A stretch of DNA of 64,000 nucleotides from Echinococcus granulosus. Its lineage: Eukaryota > Platyhelminthes > Cestoda > Cyclophyllidea > Taeniidae. Where the stretch lies: positions 983,816-1,047,815 of the forward strand of contig NW_020170387.1 of NCBI RefSeq assembly GCF_000524195.1. The letters run 5' to 3'. The notes below the pieces were generated by a model. It searched no databases and was not told the origin of the DNA. It worked only from the letters and a program-made list of their open reading frames with translations. The position numbers and the translations under genes are program-made. Shown here in pieces: positions 11,767 through 22,792 of the stretch; positions within the stretch are counted from its first letter, which is position 1; every line of letters begins with the position of its first letter.

Positions 11767-14700
11767 ACGAGCAATTTGCGCATAACAAAGCTGCCGGAGA
11801 AGTTGTTGTTGCGAATTTTCAGTTTCCTCACGCACCGCGAGCTCTGTACTATCGCCCGCGTTTCGAAGCAGTGGCGCCGCCTCGCCTATGATGAATCGCA
11901 GTGGTCTTGTCTCAATCTCCGGCCCGAACATGGCGGCCTCTCTGTAAGGACTAATCTGTCTCCTCTCCTTTATTGACAAATACTTATCCCCAATTTCATG
12001 GGCCAGAGTGTCAGTGATTTTGGTGGCCTCTACACCACTCCAAGCTAACACAAGGTCTCAAAAAATTTGCTTCTTACAAATTCTACAATAACTGAAGTGT
12101 CAGGCATGGTAAATCTTAAATGTGGGCTTTTTGGTTTAGAAAAACCAAAACGGATCGGTATAAATCCCACCACAATCTAACATTAAACCTAACCTAACTC
12201 CTAGTGATTTCTCCCTTGGCATCAAGGTATATCTATTTCCTCTGTCACTATATTTCGCATAGTGGCGGGTATAAACTGCTCAAGCAGTAAACAGAGAAAT
12301 TTATTTAATTGCTTCACCTCAATTTATTGTTTAATAGCACTTTGATTACTTTAACAAGCAGACTCACAATGCTCAGTTCCTTCAATACAGTTCCCTATTT
12401 TCCCTGTTTAAATATCCTACTCTTGGATATCGTCTTGGAGTAATTAATGCAGTGACAGAATGTTCGATTCAACCTTTAGAATTTAAGTAAAATGACCTGA
12501 TGTTTTAAAAGTTAGTAAATTACTATCCGGATTATATTCCAGCTGAAAAGCAAAAACTTACTCAAAGTAATAAAAATGTATTTCGAAAAACTTATAGGTT
12601 TGATTCTCGGCAATTAACAACTTAAGCCGTTAACGACTACCCTGTCTCATATTGACTAAGATGAGATGTTGAAGAGATTAATTTCTACGAAAGTTAATCT
12701 TTTGCGTAAATTTTGCCTAAATACAATGACAGAAAGCGGCACCGATCTTAAGGGGAAATACATTCCAATGAAGATATTGGAGTATTTTTCTTTTTTTAGG
12801 AACACCAAAACTGCATTTTCTTTCAGCATTCACCGAAATCACCACCACTTTATCGAAATCGCATAAACTGGGTGCCTTAATATGGATGAAGGTTTATGTA
12901 CTTATGCGTACGCAGCAGAGTGCTCGTATTTTGACTGTTGAGACAACCGCCGTGGAGTACACGATTCTGTTAGTCAATGTCCGGTCCGTGACGAAGATTT
13001 CACTGTAACCAATGCCCAAATCTCCTGCAATCGTCCTGCGTCGTTGCTGTCAGCCATCGATCCATAAGGCAGGCATGCGCCCGCTTTGGCATTGGCAACG
13101 CAGCCGACAAGATGACTTGGCTGCCGGGAAAAAGAAAGATCTTTGACCTGTTTAGGTGTTTTAATGCATCGAAGCCGATTCTAACAGGCAAAATAATACA
13201 AATACACGGGTCAGTACAAGGGTGTCTGGGCAATTTAATGCAATTAGAATGTGAATCTCGACGTTTGAATGGAAAGGGTTCTTATAGTTATTTCACAATA
13301 GATCCAGTTAAAGCAGAATATTTTTACATCATTTGAATGGAAAATGTGAGGCAAGGTCTAAGCGCTGCATTTTATCTTATGATGGCCAGTGGCACGTGTT
13401 TGTCATAGTCACCCTGACCCTTCACCACCCTGTAGATTTGGGCTGACCTGTAGTACCAGCCCACCTGCAGCAATTGGAGTTATTCCTGATAAATTGCTGA
13501 ACTACATCTGGCCATGCGCTCTGAAATATGCTAATACTTCCCAAACGTGTTCGGTGGAGGGAAATGATATGCAGACTACCGTTATTTTGTTTGTGGCTTT
13601 GAATCCGCCCAAAATAATAAAGTGCCATAAATAGTAAGTTTCAACATAATTATTAATATGTTTTTCGGCTCTAAACGGCATCTAAATCCTGTCCTTTTTG
13701 TGGAAGGGTGATGGATATTCTAGCCTTAATACATTCATTTCAAATAAGTCGAGACTTGTCAGCAACTTCTAATTGGTATATGTCACTTCTTTTCTCAATA
13801 AGTCTATCTACACATAAACAGTAGAAAGGTAAGTATAGTTTATCAGGCGCCAATTTATAAGTCAATAATGTTAAGGAATAATAATAGTAGTTCGATGACC
13901 GCATCCTCTCTACTGAAAGAATTATGGTTGTACAATGATCTATAATCCTAAAATTTGGAAGTCCTCTCGCATTAAACTAACTTATTAATTTACATTTACA
14001 CGAACTTCAACGACATTGCTAGCTGAAACCGTTTTACTGCGAAGGCTATTGGCCTAAATGCTAGGATAGTATACCCACACCTCTCCAGAACTTTTACTGG
14101 AAGCGAAATTTTTTTATTTTAATGCTCTGGGTGCTGATAAAATCTTTGCTGGAACGATGGCTAAAACAAGGAACCGATCGTGACCTTCCTTAGAGCTGCA
14201 CTTTATCCTAAAGGTGCCAACAGTAGAGGACTTCCTCAATCTCGTCAACCAGCGCTCGGGAGAGGGATTGCGCTACTTGGAGTTGAACAGCGACCTAATT
14301 ACCATCCCGGTGCTCGAGGAGTTGGGTAACAAGTGCACTAATCTGCGCTACCTCACCCTCGACTTTAGCAACGCCATGCAACTCCACGACTTCAATGATC
14401 TCATGGCCTTTCCCGGTCTTCTCACCTACCTATGCATCTGCCTCAGCGACGTCATCTTCATGGAGGGTCTGATGCGCAAAATCTACCCCTGCCTATCCTC
14501 CCTTGAGGTCCTCCATCTCATTGGTGAGACATCAATCACTCTTTACCTATTCACGCGCTTTGATGCACTAGTTTTACAAGAAACCTTCGTTTGCTAAAAT
14601 TTGGTTACCGTTTAGTAAACTAAAGGGCATATTTATCGAGATAGTTGCTGCTGAATGGCTGTCAATTAGATAGTTGTCCAAGTGGCCCTAAACCTCAGGA

Positions 14701-17700
14701 AATTTATTGAAGTAATTAGCGTAAGCGCGCCACGTGAATGCAAACAGTTCAGGCACACAGCTATTCTTTTGCAAAAAATTGTTGACTTTAACAATGCCTA
14801 CTGACATTCCGGACAATTCCCTTTTACTGTCAAGGCCTAAAATGCACTGTCTGTTTAAGTATGGTTTGGAAAATACCGAAACTGATATTATGCTTAACTG
14901 CCATATCTCAGAGAGATTCGCAAGTGGTTTCTAAGAAAGGAGCAAAAAAACAAATAAATTAATGGTTAAACTGGGTTTGGTTCCAAAACTTCGGAAAAGG
15001 GATTAAAATGGGTGGCACTTTTACCTTAGTTCAATTGTATTGGCAGTGTCGGTCGAATGGTCAAGAGAGCTATTTTCATCCAGGCTAAAAGATGGAAGCG
15101 GATTGAGTTTATTTCTAGCTTTTTTTATTTATAATTGCTTACTTATTTTGTGATTCGTAGGTTATACCAATTTGTTATTGATAGGAGTTGGTCTGAACTT
15201 CTCTAGCTATATTAGATTATTTAGTCCGAAATATGGGGTTTTGGATCAAATATGGGAAGTGAATAAGGAAAGCAGGTAGATAAGTTTTGCGATCATTGAT
15301 GAATGTAACTTTAAGAATATTTACTAGTAACCAAGATAATTATTCCACTACTGACTTGATTTTAGTGGATGAGGCTCTTAACCATTTTTCATTCAAACAA
15401 GGTTATTTGAACAAATGTGTAGGTTTTGTCGAAAGTTGGAGGAACTTCAGCAATATTTCAAGCATTGAGTCAAATTTCAAATTTTGAACTAATAAAATAG
15501 TAATTCAGCAACTTGATGCAACTATAAAACATCTGAGTGAAATGCTGCGTTAATAGTGCAAAGCATGTGCATAAAAATTATTTTCCTTCCTCTAGGTACA
15601 TTTGAAAGGGCCGCTGAAGAGGAGGAGGAAATTTATGAGGTTAGTAGTTTGCATGTCTACGAGAAAAACAACTAGTTTTTTAGATTTTTCTTATGACTTT
15701 CTGAATACACGATTTGCCATAAATTAAGACAAAAAAGTACTTACCAGTGAGCGCTGAGTGAAACCATCGATTCGTGGTTCCAAGTACTAGATGACAATGC
15801 AGGCTAATTACCTAGGAGTTCTTGTAGCCCAAACGAATTACGCCAATTCAATGGAAGAAATGACAAATTGCTCAAGTACAGTGCTTGCATTTGTCAGGTC
15901 GTAGGATGAATTAGGTTTATGAGCATTGCGTTTTGGGCTAAATGCCATTCCTTCTGCAGGTGGTTAACATAAGCAAGATTCGCGCCCACACACCGAACCT
16001 GCGTGTGATCAACCTCTATGGCATCAGCTTTGTTGATGACAGCCACGTGGAGCTTCTGGCCACCAATTGCCTCCAGCTGGAATGCATTGCCCTCAACTAC
16101 TGCCTCAACGTCAAGGGCGCCGCCTTCCCTCTTATCATCTCAAATTGCAAGAAACTCAAGACCCTTCTTCTTTGCCACTGCGGTCAGTCTACCATTGCAC
16201 CCTTCTTATCAGTTTAAGCCTAACATCTCTTTACTTCTTCTTCCGAGTTTTTGTTGGGTATTATGCCACTGTACAAATTTCACATTCCGTAATTCAACCT
16301 ATTTCATATGGGCTGTTAGATGATCTAGGGGATGCTAAGATTAAAATTTAAGACGTTTTTTTCGAAAAAATGGTTGTATTAGAAACCCTTGGAATGTATA
16401 GAGTTTCCAGTTGCTTTATTTCACCGATCCTCCATTAAGCAACCACAAAGGTTAGAGATTTTGAACAAAACTTTCTTTCTAATCGAAATCTGTTCTTGAT
16501 ATATTGGATCTTTTCTAGGCCTTGAGGATGAGTATATAATGCAGGTGCCCTGGGAGAACTCTCAACTCTGCGAGTTGGACATAACTTCTACCGAACTCTC
16601 GTCGGAGTGTCTGGACAGTTTCCTCTCCCGCATCCCCTCATTTACTTACTTAGCCGCGGGGCATACTGACTTCCTTAATGATAAGTTAAGAATTCATCGA
16701 CATTGGGACTGCAAATTCGGTGCCATTTGTTTTTCATTTTCTTTTGTCAAGATCTCACATAGACAATATTTTACACTTTCGAGGGGAGATTTTATTGAAG
16801 GTTATTTTGTTGTAGAAAACGATGGGATATTCATATAGTTAGGCATTATTATCACTTATGTGCGAATGCTCGGCCTTTAAATGCAGTGACCTGTCGGTAC
16901 CCACTTATTGTAGGTATTGAGGCACCTTGTGGACCTGCAAAAGTTCAACGACCTCATCGCCCTGGATTTGAGTTTTACACCCTCACTAAGTGAATCGACG
17001 ATGATGAACTTCTTGCAGACCTATGGTTCGCAGCTTCGTGGTCTCATGCTCCAAGGAAAGCCCACGCTGGCGGAATACTTCTGGACCACTGTCATAACTT
17101 TTCTACACAATATAGAGTAAGTTTTGGTAAGCCAATTTTTAAAAGAAATTATACAATTTGTCTTGAGTATTCAGATATATTTTAGAATATGCTGCTGGAA
17201 CTCAATGAGTTTTTATCATATTAAATTCAAGGTCTACCTTAAAATTTTGAGAAAAATTGTACGTAATGTAGCCAAGTGGAAACACTTTTCTCATGGTTTA
17301 CGGTCTATCTACATGGGTCAAAGAGGCATGATTTTTTATCTCTGAACTCGACTTGGTTTATATTGCGTACTTTTCTTTCCCCAGAATATGTGTACTCGGA
17401 TCTCCCGACGGATGGTTTTTCAAGTACAACACACGTGTACACGTTGACCAGGTTTTGCATGCCTTCGCCTTGAATTGTCCAAATTTAACAGCCCTGGAAA
17501 TTCAATGGGATCCTGAGACCCTCCGATTCAGCGACAAGAGCCGCAAATTCATTGATAGGCTGAGGTGCATTGAGTTGACATGAGAGTATTCAGCATAGGT
17601 GTGCAATATCGTTACCAATTCAGCCAAGCTTGTACATTTTAGGCTGAAATGTTGGCGACTGAAGTCACTGACTCTGTGTGACGGAAAGTATTATGAGTTG

Positions 17701-17814
17701 GTCAAGGGCAATTTCGAGAGAGCTGAACGCCCACGGGTGGTGCGAACGAGCAATTCTTACACCACCTCCATCGTGTCTCTTTTATGTAGATACAAGGATT
17801 TACAGTTCAACTAA
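11767..17814 (+). CDS. F-box / leucine-rich-repeat protein resembling insect FipoQ (first exon not found)
   Basis: A predicted substrate receptor of an SCF (Skp1-Cullin1-F-box) ubiquitin ligase. The exons I join are 11767-11943, 14214-14523, 15596-15639, 15960-16182, 16519-16684, 16922-17116, 17385-17564 and 17643-17814 (TAA at 17812). They give about 488 residues, and all phases agree. Exon 1 encodes the F-box (KLPEKLLLRIFSFL, then ARVSKQWRRLAYD). Later exons encode LRRs, with landmarks such as MQLHDFNDLMAFP, NLRVINLYGISFVDDSH, a short acidic run EEEEEIYE, LRFSDKSRKFID and, near the end, DGKYYELVKGNFERAER. These landmarks and their order match insect FipoQ as I remember it; this is recognition, not a search. 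The opening frame is blocked by TAG at 11764 behind a pyrimidine-rich acceptor, and no ATG is available, so at least one upstream exon is missing. Introns range from 78 nt to 2.27 kb. The exon 5-6 junction has two possible acceptors (see findings). Confidence 0.85.
12129..12150. repeat. Short inverted repeat in first known intron of the F-box gene
   Basis: TTTTGGTTT and AAACCAAAA form 9-bp arms around a 4-nt loop. The stem is A/T-rich and could be incidental. Confidence 0.5.
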
Positions 17815-18214
17815 GTCAAATAGGCCGCAAATGGCGCTTGAAATGCCACAACTTTTCGTCTCTCCGGTCGCCCTACTTTCGGTGTTCATGACCACAAATA
17901 CCACTTATGTGCCCACGTACTTTCGAACTCTGCATTCCCATCCTTTGGGTCCTCTAATCCTTTCTTCTGCCCAAACAGATGAATTATATTTCAATCTATT
18001 AATATAGCTTACCTCTCTCTTGTTTTTGTCTTATTAGAAGGATTACCCGAATGAAGCGGTCGTCTCCATTGAAAAAACCGCAAACCTCAAAAATAAACAG
18101 CCTCTGATAGGTATCAGTTGATGGGGCGTTGCAAAGGCATGAAACGTAACTCCTTGCAATGATCTATCTGAGTTACCAAGTGAGAGCATATTTCTCGCTT
18201 TGAGAGAGTACTTT

Positions 18215-18393
18215 AGTGTCCCAAGATTTTTCTGAGGACAAAAGGGGACATAATATCCAGGCAGAAAATATATTGTTGAAGTGCAGAAGGGCTGAGGGAC
18301 CACTGGCATGGTTTGGAGGCCAGGCTACCCGGCAGAGGTACAATGATGGCGCCCCTAATTAGCCCGTTACCAAAACCGAGAGGTGAACAAACA
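18215..18393 (-). repeat. Dispersed ~180-bp repeat, copy 1
   Basis: It shares with the other copies the block CTGGCATGG...GAGG/CCAGGCTACCCGGC, then GAGGTACAAT and ACCAAAACCGAGAG near its right end. I call the orientation of copies 4-6 '+', so this copy is '-'. It is diverged from the other copies by many substitutions and small indels. Confidence 0.75.
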
Positions 18394-19043
18394 GTTAATG
18401 TACTACAGGTGCATTATGACCAGTGAATTAGGAGTAAGCTAAAAAAACCATGTCTTGGTGTCAATACTTGTCGTAAGCTTATCGCTAAATACGGAAAATG
18501 GATACCACAGTGTTAGATTGAGACCACCTGGTTAATTATAGCTTGGCTAGAAAGCATAAAAAACAGCACTAGCAAAGGTGAAATATGAAATGAGATTGTA
18601 AGGTAATAAATTTTGCGATTAGAAGTATGGTCAGAAGCGGACCGCAGGAGCCAATAATGTCAATACGCTACCTATCCATGATTCATTGATGCGTTGGCTG
18701 AAAATGTAATCAGATGATGGAAGATTATTATTGTTTACAATATAAAATACCTAATACTCAGATGTTGAAGAGGTAATACACGGGATAAATTGTTGAATTA
18801 ACAAATTAGTTTCGTCTTCAAATTGCGAGATGGATTATTCAATAAGAAGGCAATATTTTTCATTGTGTTCAGAATGAGATTTTATTTAAATGCATTTCAG
18901 TGCGTTAGCACACAATTTTCCACAATTGATTTTTGTTGTTTTAGCGCATTATTTAACTGCGTTTTGTTACAAGAGTACTACACTTTCTACAAAGTGTACT
19001 CCTGCTTTGTGGCATGGCTTTTGGCCCATGCTAATAATCTCCC

Positions 19044-19090
19044 TGTAGCGCCCCGAGACTTGCCTGAAGACGTCCGGGGGCCATAATATT
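19044..19090 (-). repeat. Dispersed repeat, copy 2 (truncated)
   Basis: Only the outer end is kept: TGTAGCGCCCCGAGACTTGC, then CTGAAGACG and a trace of CATAATAT. The first 30 bases are almost identical to copy 3 at 19773, which fixes one boundary of the element at a TGTAG end. Confidence 0.65.
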
Positions 19091-19772
19091 TGTCAACCTC
19101 CCGTGTCAGCCATTACAACGTAATCAATGCTAAAAGAAAAACACCCACGTGCCACCCGTATCAGTCATCGAATTTCCATGTAACGGAGGTGGTACTTTAC
19201 TGCAACATCACTGATTTATTTTGATAATTCAACTGGGTCTGTAGTTTCGTTCTATTTGGGAACTGTATTAGAAGACGGGAAAATGCGCTGGTCATTGCGC
19301 GTATCCATAACCAGACGTAGAGACCCTGGTCTAAAAGCAGATTTGTGTAAGGGAGAACGGGTATCACCACAGTTTCGTGGGGGCAAGGTTTAGTGTCTGT
19401 TGCTTCTCGCCGCTTTGTTCTTACTTCAGAGCTGCTCAGTCATATTTATCCAGTTAGTAGCGAGATGTTGGCGGTATCTCAAGTTAACATTATCAATATC
19501 TTTATGCAGGTACAGTAGGCAACTCTGTAACGAAACTTCTCCAGATGATCCATGGCTTGTTTTGATTCCGTTGTTAATAGCTCTCATACAGAACACGGGA
19601 CTGGGGTGGTTGCCGAAGGTAAGCGTCCATTTCAGGCCTTCTGTTTGAAGCCGTCACCGGAACTCCTATCCGCAGCATATGCACTTCTTCCGCCCCACCA
19701 AGGTTAATCACCCAGCAGTAGGAATCAGGATGGATGTCCCTTAAAATTGAGTTCGCTTTCCACTGCCACTAG

Positions 19773-19952
19773 TGTAGGGCCCCGAGACTTGCCTGAAGGT
19801 GGAAGAGGTTACAAAACTCGGGTATAACATATATTTTCAACATACAGTAGGGATTGGGACAACTGGCATGGCCCAGAGACTAGCCCTTCCGGCGAAGGCA
19901 CAATATCCAAGGCACAAAGTGGCCCTTTAACAAAACCGAGAGTTAAACAACT
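19773..19952 (-). repeat. Dispersed repeat, copy 3 (full length)
   Basis: It starts TGTAGGGCCCCGAGACTTGC and ends CAAAACCGAGAGTTAAACAA. The middle carries ACTGGCATGGCCC and CCGGCGAAGGCACAAT. This copy shows both presumed ends and sets the length near 180 bp. There is no coding capacity. Confidence 0.75.
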
Positions 19953-20375
19953 AACGTATAGCACTCCCACCCCTTCCGTACATTAGTAATGTGTATTCCT
20001 CCATGCGAATTTGAATTTCAGCGACCTCAGAGAAGACTCGGCACTCTATACCCATAAACGAGAATGCAATCTACTGAATTGTGTCATTCACGCAGTTAAG
20101 ACGGTACAGGATCACAATAATGTGATTCATGCTTGGTTATGGCTTTATAAACAGGCGAAGTATTAACGATCAGCCTCAAAAGTTAATGGGAATTGCAGTT
20201 TGTCGTTCGATGTTAGTACACCAAGAAATGTAAAAGCGATAAGTACTTTATTCGTTTTTACGATATGGACAATCCAATCAATGCAACTATAGCTAAAACT
20301 ATTAAAACAAAAGTGTTTATCGCATTCTTGTGAGTAGTACAAAGCGCTAATGTAATCCTCTGGATGTTTATTCCA

Positions 20376-20512
20376 ATCTCAATTTTGGAAAGGAGCCACC
20401 TGGATGCTCTGCAGTTGCATCTTTGCCGGATGAGCTCTTCTCCGGTCCATGTCAGTAGCCTTAAAGCTCTACTGATGTCGAATATATGTAATCTGCTCCA
20501 GCATTATGTGTA
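20376..20512 (+). repeat. Dispersed repeat, copy 4 (diverged, truncated)
   Basis: It can be aligned through CTCAATTTTGGAAAGGAGCC, CCGGTCCATGTCAGTAGCC and ATCTGCTCCAGCATTATG. It stops at the ATTATGT(C) block, so the TGTAG end is missing. It is inverted relative to copies 1-3 and directly followed by copy 5. Confidence 0.65.
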
Positions 20513-20517
20513 ATAAG

Positions 20518-20690
20518 TTGGTTGTTTAACTCTCGGTTTTGGTAAGGGGACACTTTTGACTTGGTTATTGTACCAAGCCGGGTGGGCTGGCATTCAGATC
20601 ATGCCAGTAGCCCAAATACCTTTCCTATATCGGATATATATGTTCTGCCTGAGTATTATGTCTTCTTTAGTCTTCAGGCAGAGCAAAGTT
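20518..20690 (+). repeat. Dispersed repeat, copy 5
   Basis: It carries GGTTGTTTAACTCTCGGTTT, CCGGGTGGGCTGGC, CATGCCAGTAGCCCAAAT, TTCTGCCTGAGTATTATGTC and TTCTTTAGTCTTCAGGC. It is in direct orientation with copies 4 and 6, about 6 bp after copy 4. Confidence 0.75.
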
Positions 20691-21369
20691 AACCAGATCC
20701 TAAAGGACATCTATCCTGATTTTCACGGCTGGGTGATAAACCTTAGCAGGGAGGAAGAAGTGCGTTTGCTGCAGATGGGAGAGTAGTGATGATTCTAAAC
20801 GGAAGGACTGAAATTGACGTCTACCTTTGGCAACTATCCCCGTCCCGTGTTCTGCAGAAAAGCTATTAACAACTGAAGCGACACTAGCCGTGGGCTATCT
20901 GAAAGTTTCGTTGCAGACTTCCCTACCGTACCCGCATAAAGTTGTTGATAAAGTGAACTCCATTTTCTTACTAGCTGAATAAAGCCCAGATAGATATAAC
21001 TGGGCAGCTCCAAAGTGGGAATAACGTGGCAAGAAGGAACAGATGTGAAATCCTTTCTCCACGGAACTGTGTTGAATCTAGCCCTTCCTTACACAAATCT
21101 GTTTTTAGGCCAATATTCATACGTCAGTCTATGGACACGCATGATGATCGATGCAATTCCCCGTTCCTAAATCCAGTTTTCAAACCGGACCAAAACTCTA
21201 GATCCAGTTAATTTTCCAAAAGTTGCCAGTGACGTTACAGTCAAGCATCTCCGCAGTTGTGTAGAAATTTGCTGACTAGCATCGACTACGTTGTGATGGC
21301 TAAAGCGGGAGGTTGACCAAGGGGAGCGCCGGGGACGATGCTGAAAAGAGGAGAGGGGCTGTAGAACAC

Positions 21370-21550
21370 GTTGGTTACTTAACTCTCGGTTCCGGTGAGG
21401 AGCCGCTTCTGACTTGGCCACTCTACCGAGTTAGGTGAACTGGTCTTCGGATCATGTCAGTGGCCCAAATACCTCCTTTATGTTGAATCCATATATTCTG
21501 CTCCAATATTAAGTCTTCTTTCGTCTTCAGGGAGGTCTGGGGACGCCACG
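21370..21550 (+). repeat. Dispersed repeat, copy 6
   Basis: It carries GGTTACTTAACTCTCGGTTC, GATCATGTCAGTGGCCCAAA, TATTCTGCTCCAATATTAAG, TCTTCTTTCGTCTTCAGG and ends near TCTGGGGACGCCAC, the counterpart of the TGTAGCGCCCC end of copies 2 and 3. Confidence 0.75.
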
Positions 21551-22792
21551 TATATCTCGATCTCTCAACAGGTAAGTCTCGAGGATCTAAACGATTGTAA
21601 CTGTTTCTGCTGCATCATTACTTGATGTATTTTAGTGGTTGGATTCATTGTAAAAATCGAATTAATGGGAAGCTTCTAAGACTAAAAGTTTAAAGTAGAG
21701 AGTTCGGAGCGAAAATGTGTATCTTGTAGTCTAGCCTTCAAAAAAACAAAGCGTTTTTTAAAATAGCAATGACAATGAAAACGAAACTAATTAAAACATT
21801 ACTGGTCTCCGAAATTTAAACCAAATGCCTAATTGTAAATTTTTTGACAAAATTGGACTATTAACAGCAAAATATTCGTTAAACCATAGCGTAGAAGCTA
21901 TGTAATCTAGAAATGTGCAGGTATGTTGCTATTTGTTGGAAGTTTGCCTTAATACGTTTAAACCAATATCTCGTTTAAATCATCTAAGGCGATCAGCTTT
22001 TCAAGGTTGCCTTTTGGCTTTTTTAGGTCGAATGTGGTTATTTGTCGTTATTTCCTATTTTCGCTGGATTTTTGTAATGACTATTACACTTCGGACCATA
22101 ACGACCGTATCTGTATACCTTGTGCACATTTGTTTAGTCAAGGTTAATTTGCTTCGAAGCTAGCTTCCATATGCTTGAACTCGTTTTGTGAAATTTTCTT
22201 CATTGATGTTTGATGTGCGTTTTTAAAAATAAGTACTACAGTTGCTTTTGGTTGCCAAAGTCCCCCTTACTTTAGACTTTAGTGGGTATGCGTTAATATC
22301 GCTGTCTTGCATAAATTAAGATCTGTTGGATTTCACTTTAAGGTATTTATGCACCTATGTTCCCGGGATTCGGTGAATCATCCAAGGAAGTTCCATTTTT
22401 CAAATCATGTTTTGGGCACATTAAACCAACTTGGTAAGCTTTTCTATGAGTGTTTGATTTCGTTTGAATATTATTTGGTGGTGATTGAAAAGTCAGGTGT
22501 TTCATACAATGCACTCATATTGGCCTTTTTGAATTAGTTAACAGGATATTCTTAGCGTATTTTCTGCATACATTGGTGATAAGTTAATTGTTAGGCAAGT
22601 TGTTTTGCAATTCACAGTGCTTGGCACTTTCTGTCTATTCTGTTTAGGATAGTTTTGCTGGATTCTCGTCCATATCACAGCATACCAGATTCTACCTTCT
22701 GTGTACATGGTTTTCGGGGTGATTCATTGGCTGAAAATAAATAATTTTGTGATGAAATTCAATAACGAGTAGTCGATTCGGTTGTTTTGCAC

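Larger units (their letters stand above)
17815..22792. other. Intergenic region dominated by a dispersed-repeat cluster
   Basis: Between the F-box gene and SLC35B2 I see no exon of a known family. The central part (18.2-21.6 kb) holds six copies of one repeat family, listed separately. The short ORFs here (for example 18823-19086, 20556-20786, 21167-21421 minus, 21915-22163) mostly fall inside or between repeat copies and carry no conserved motifs. The last 1.2 kb before SLC35B2 is T-rich on the + strand. Confidence 0.6.

Noticed and set aside
12187..12200. Telomere-like CCTAACCTAAC
   Set aside because: Only two units. This is too short to be an interstitial telomere array and is likely incidental.
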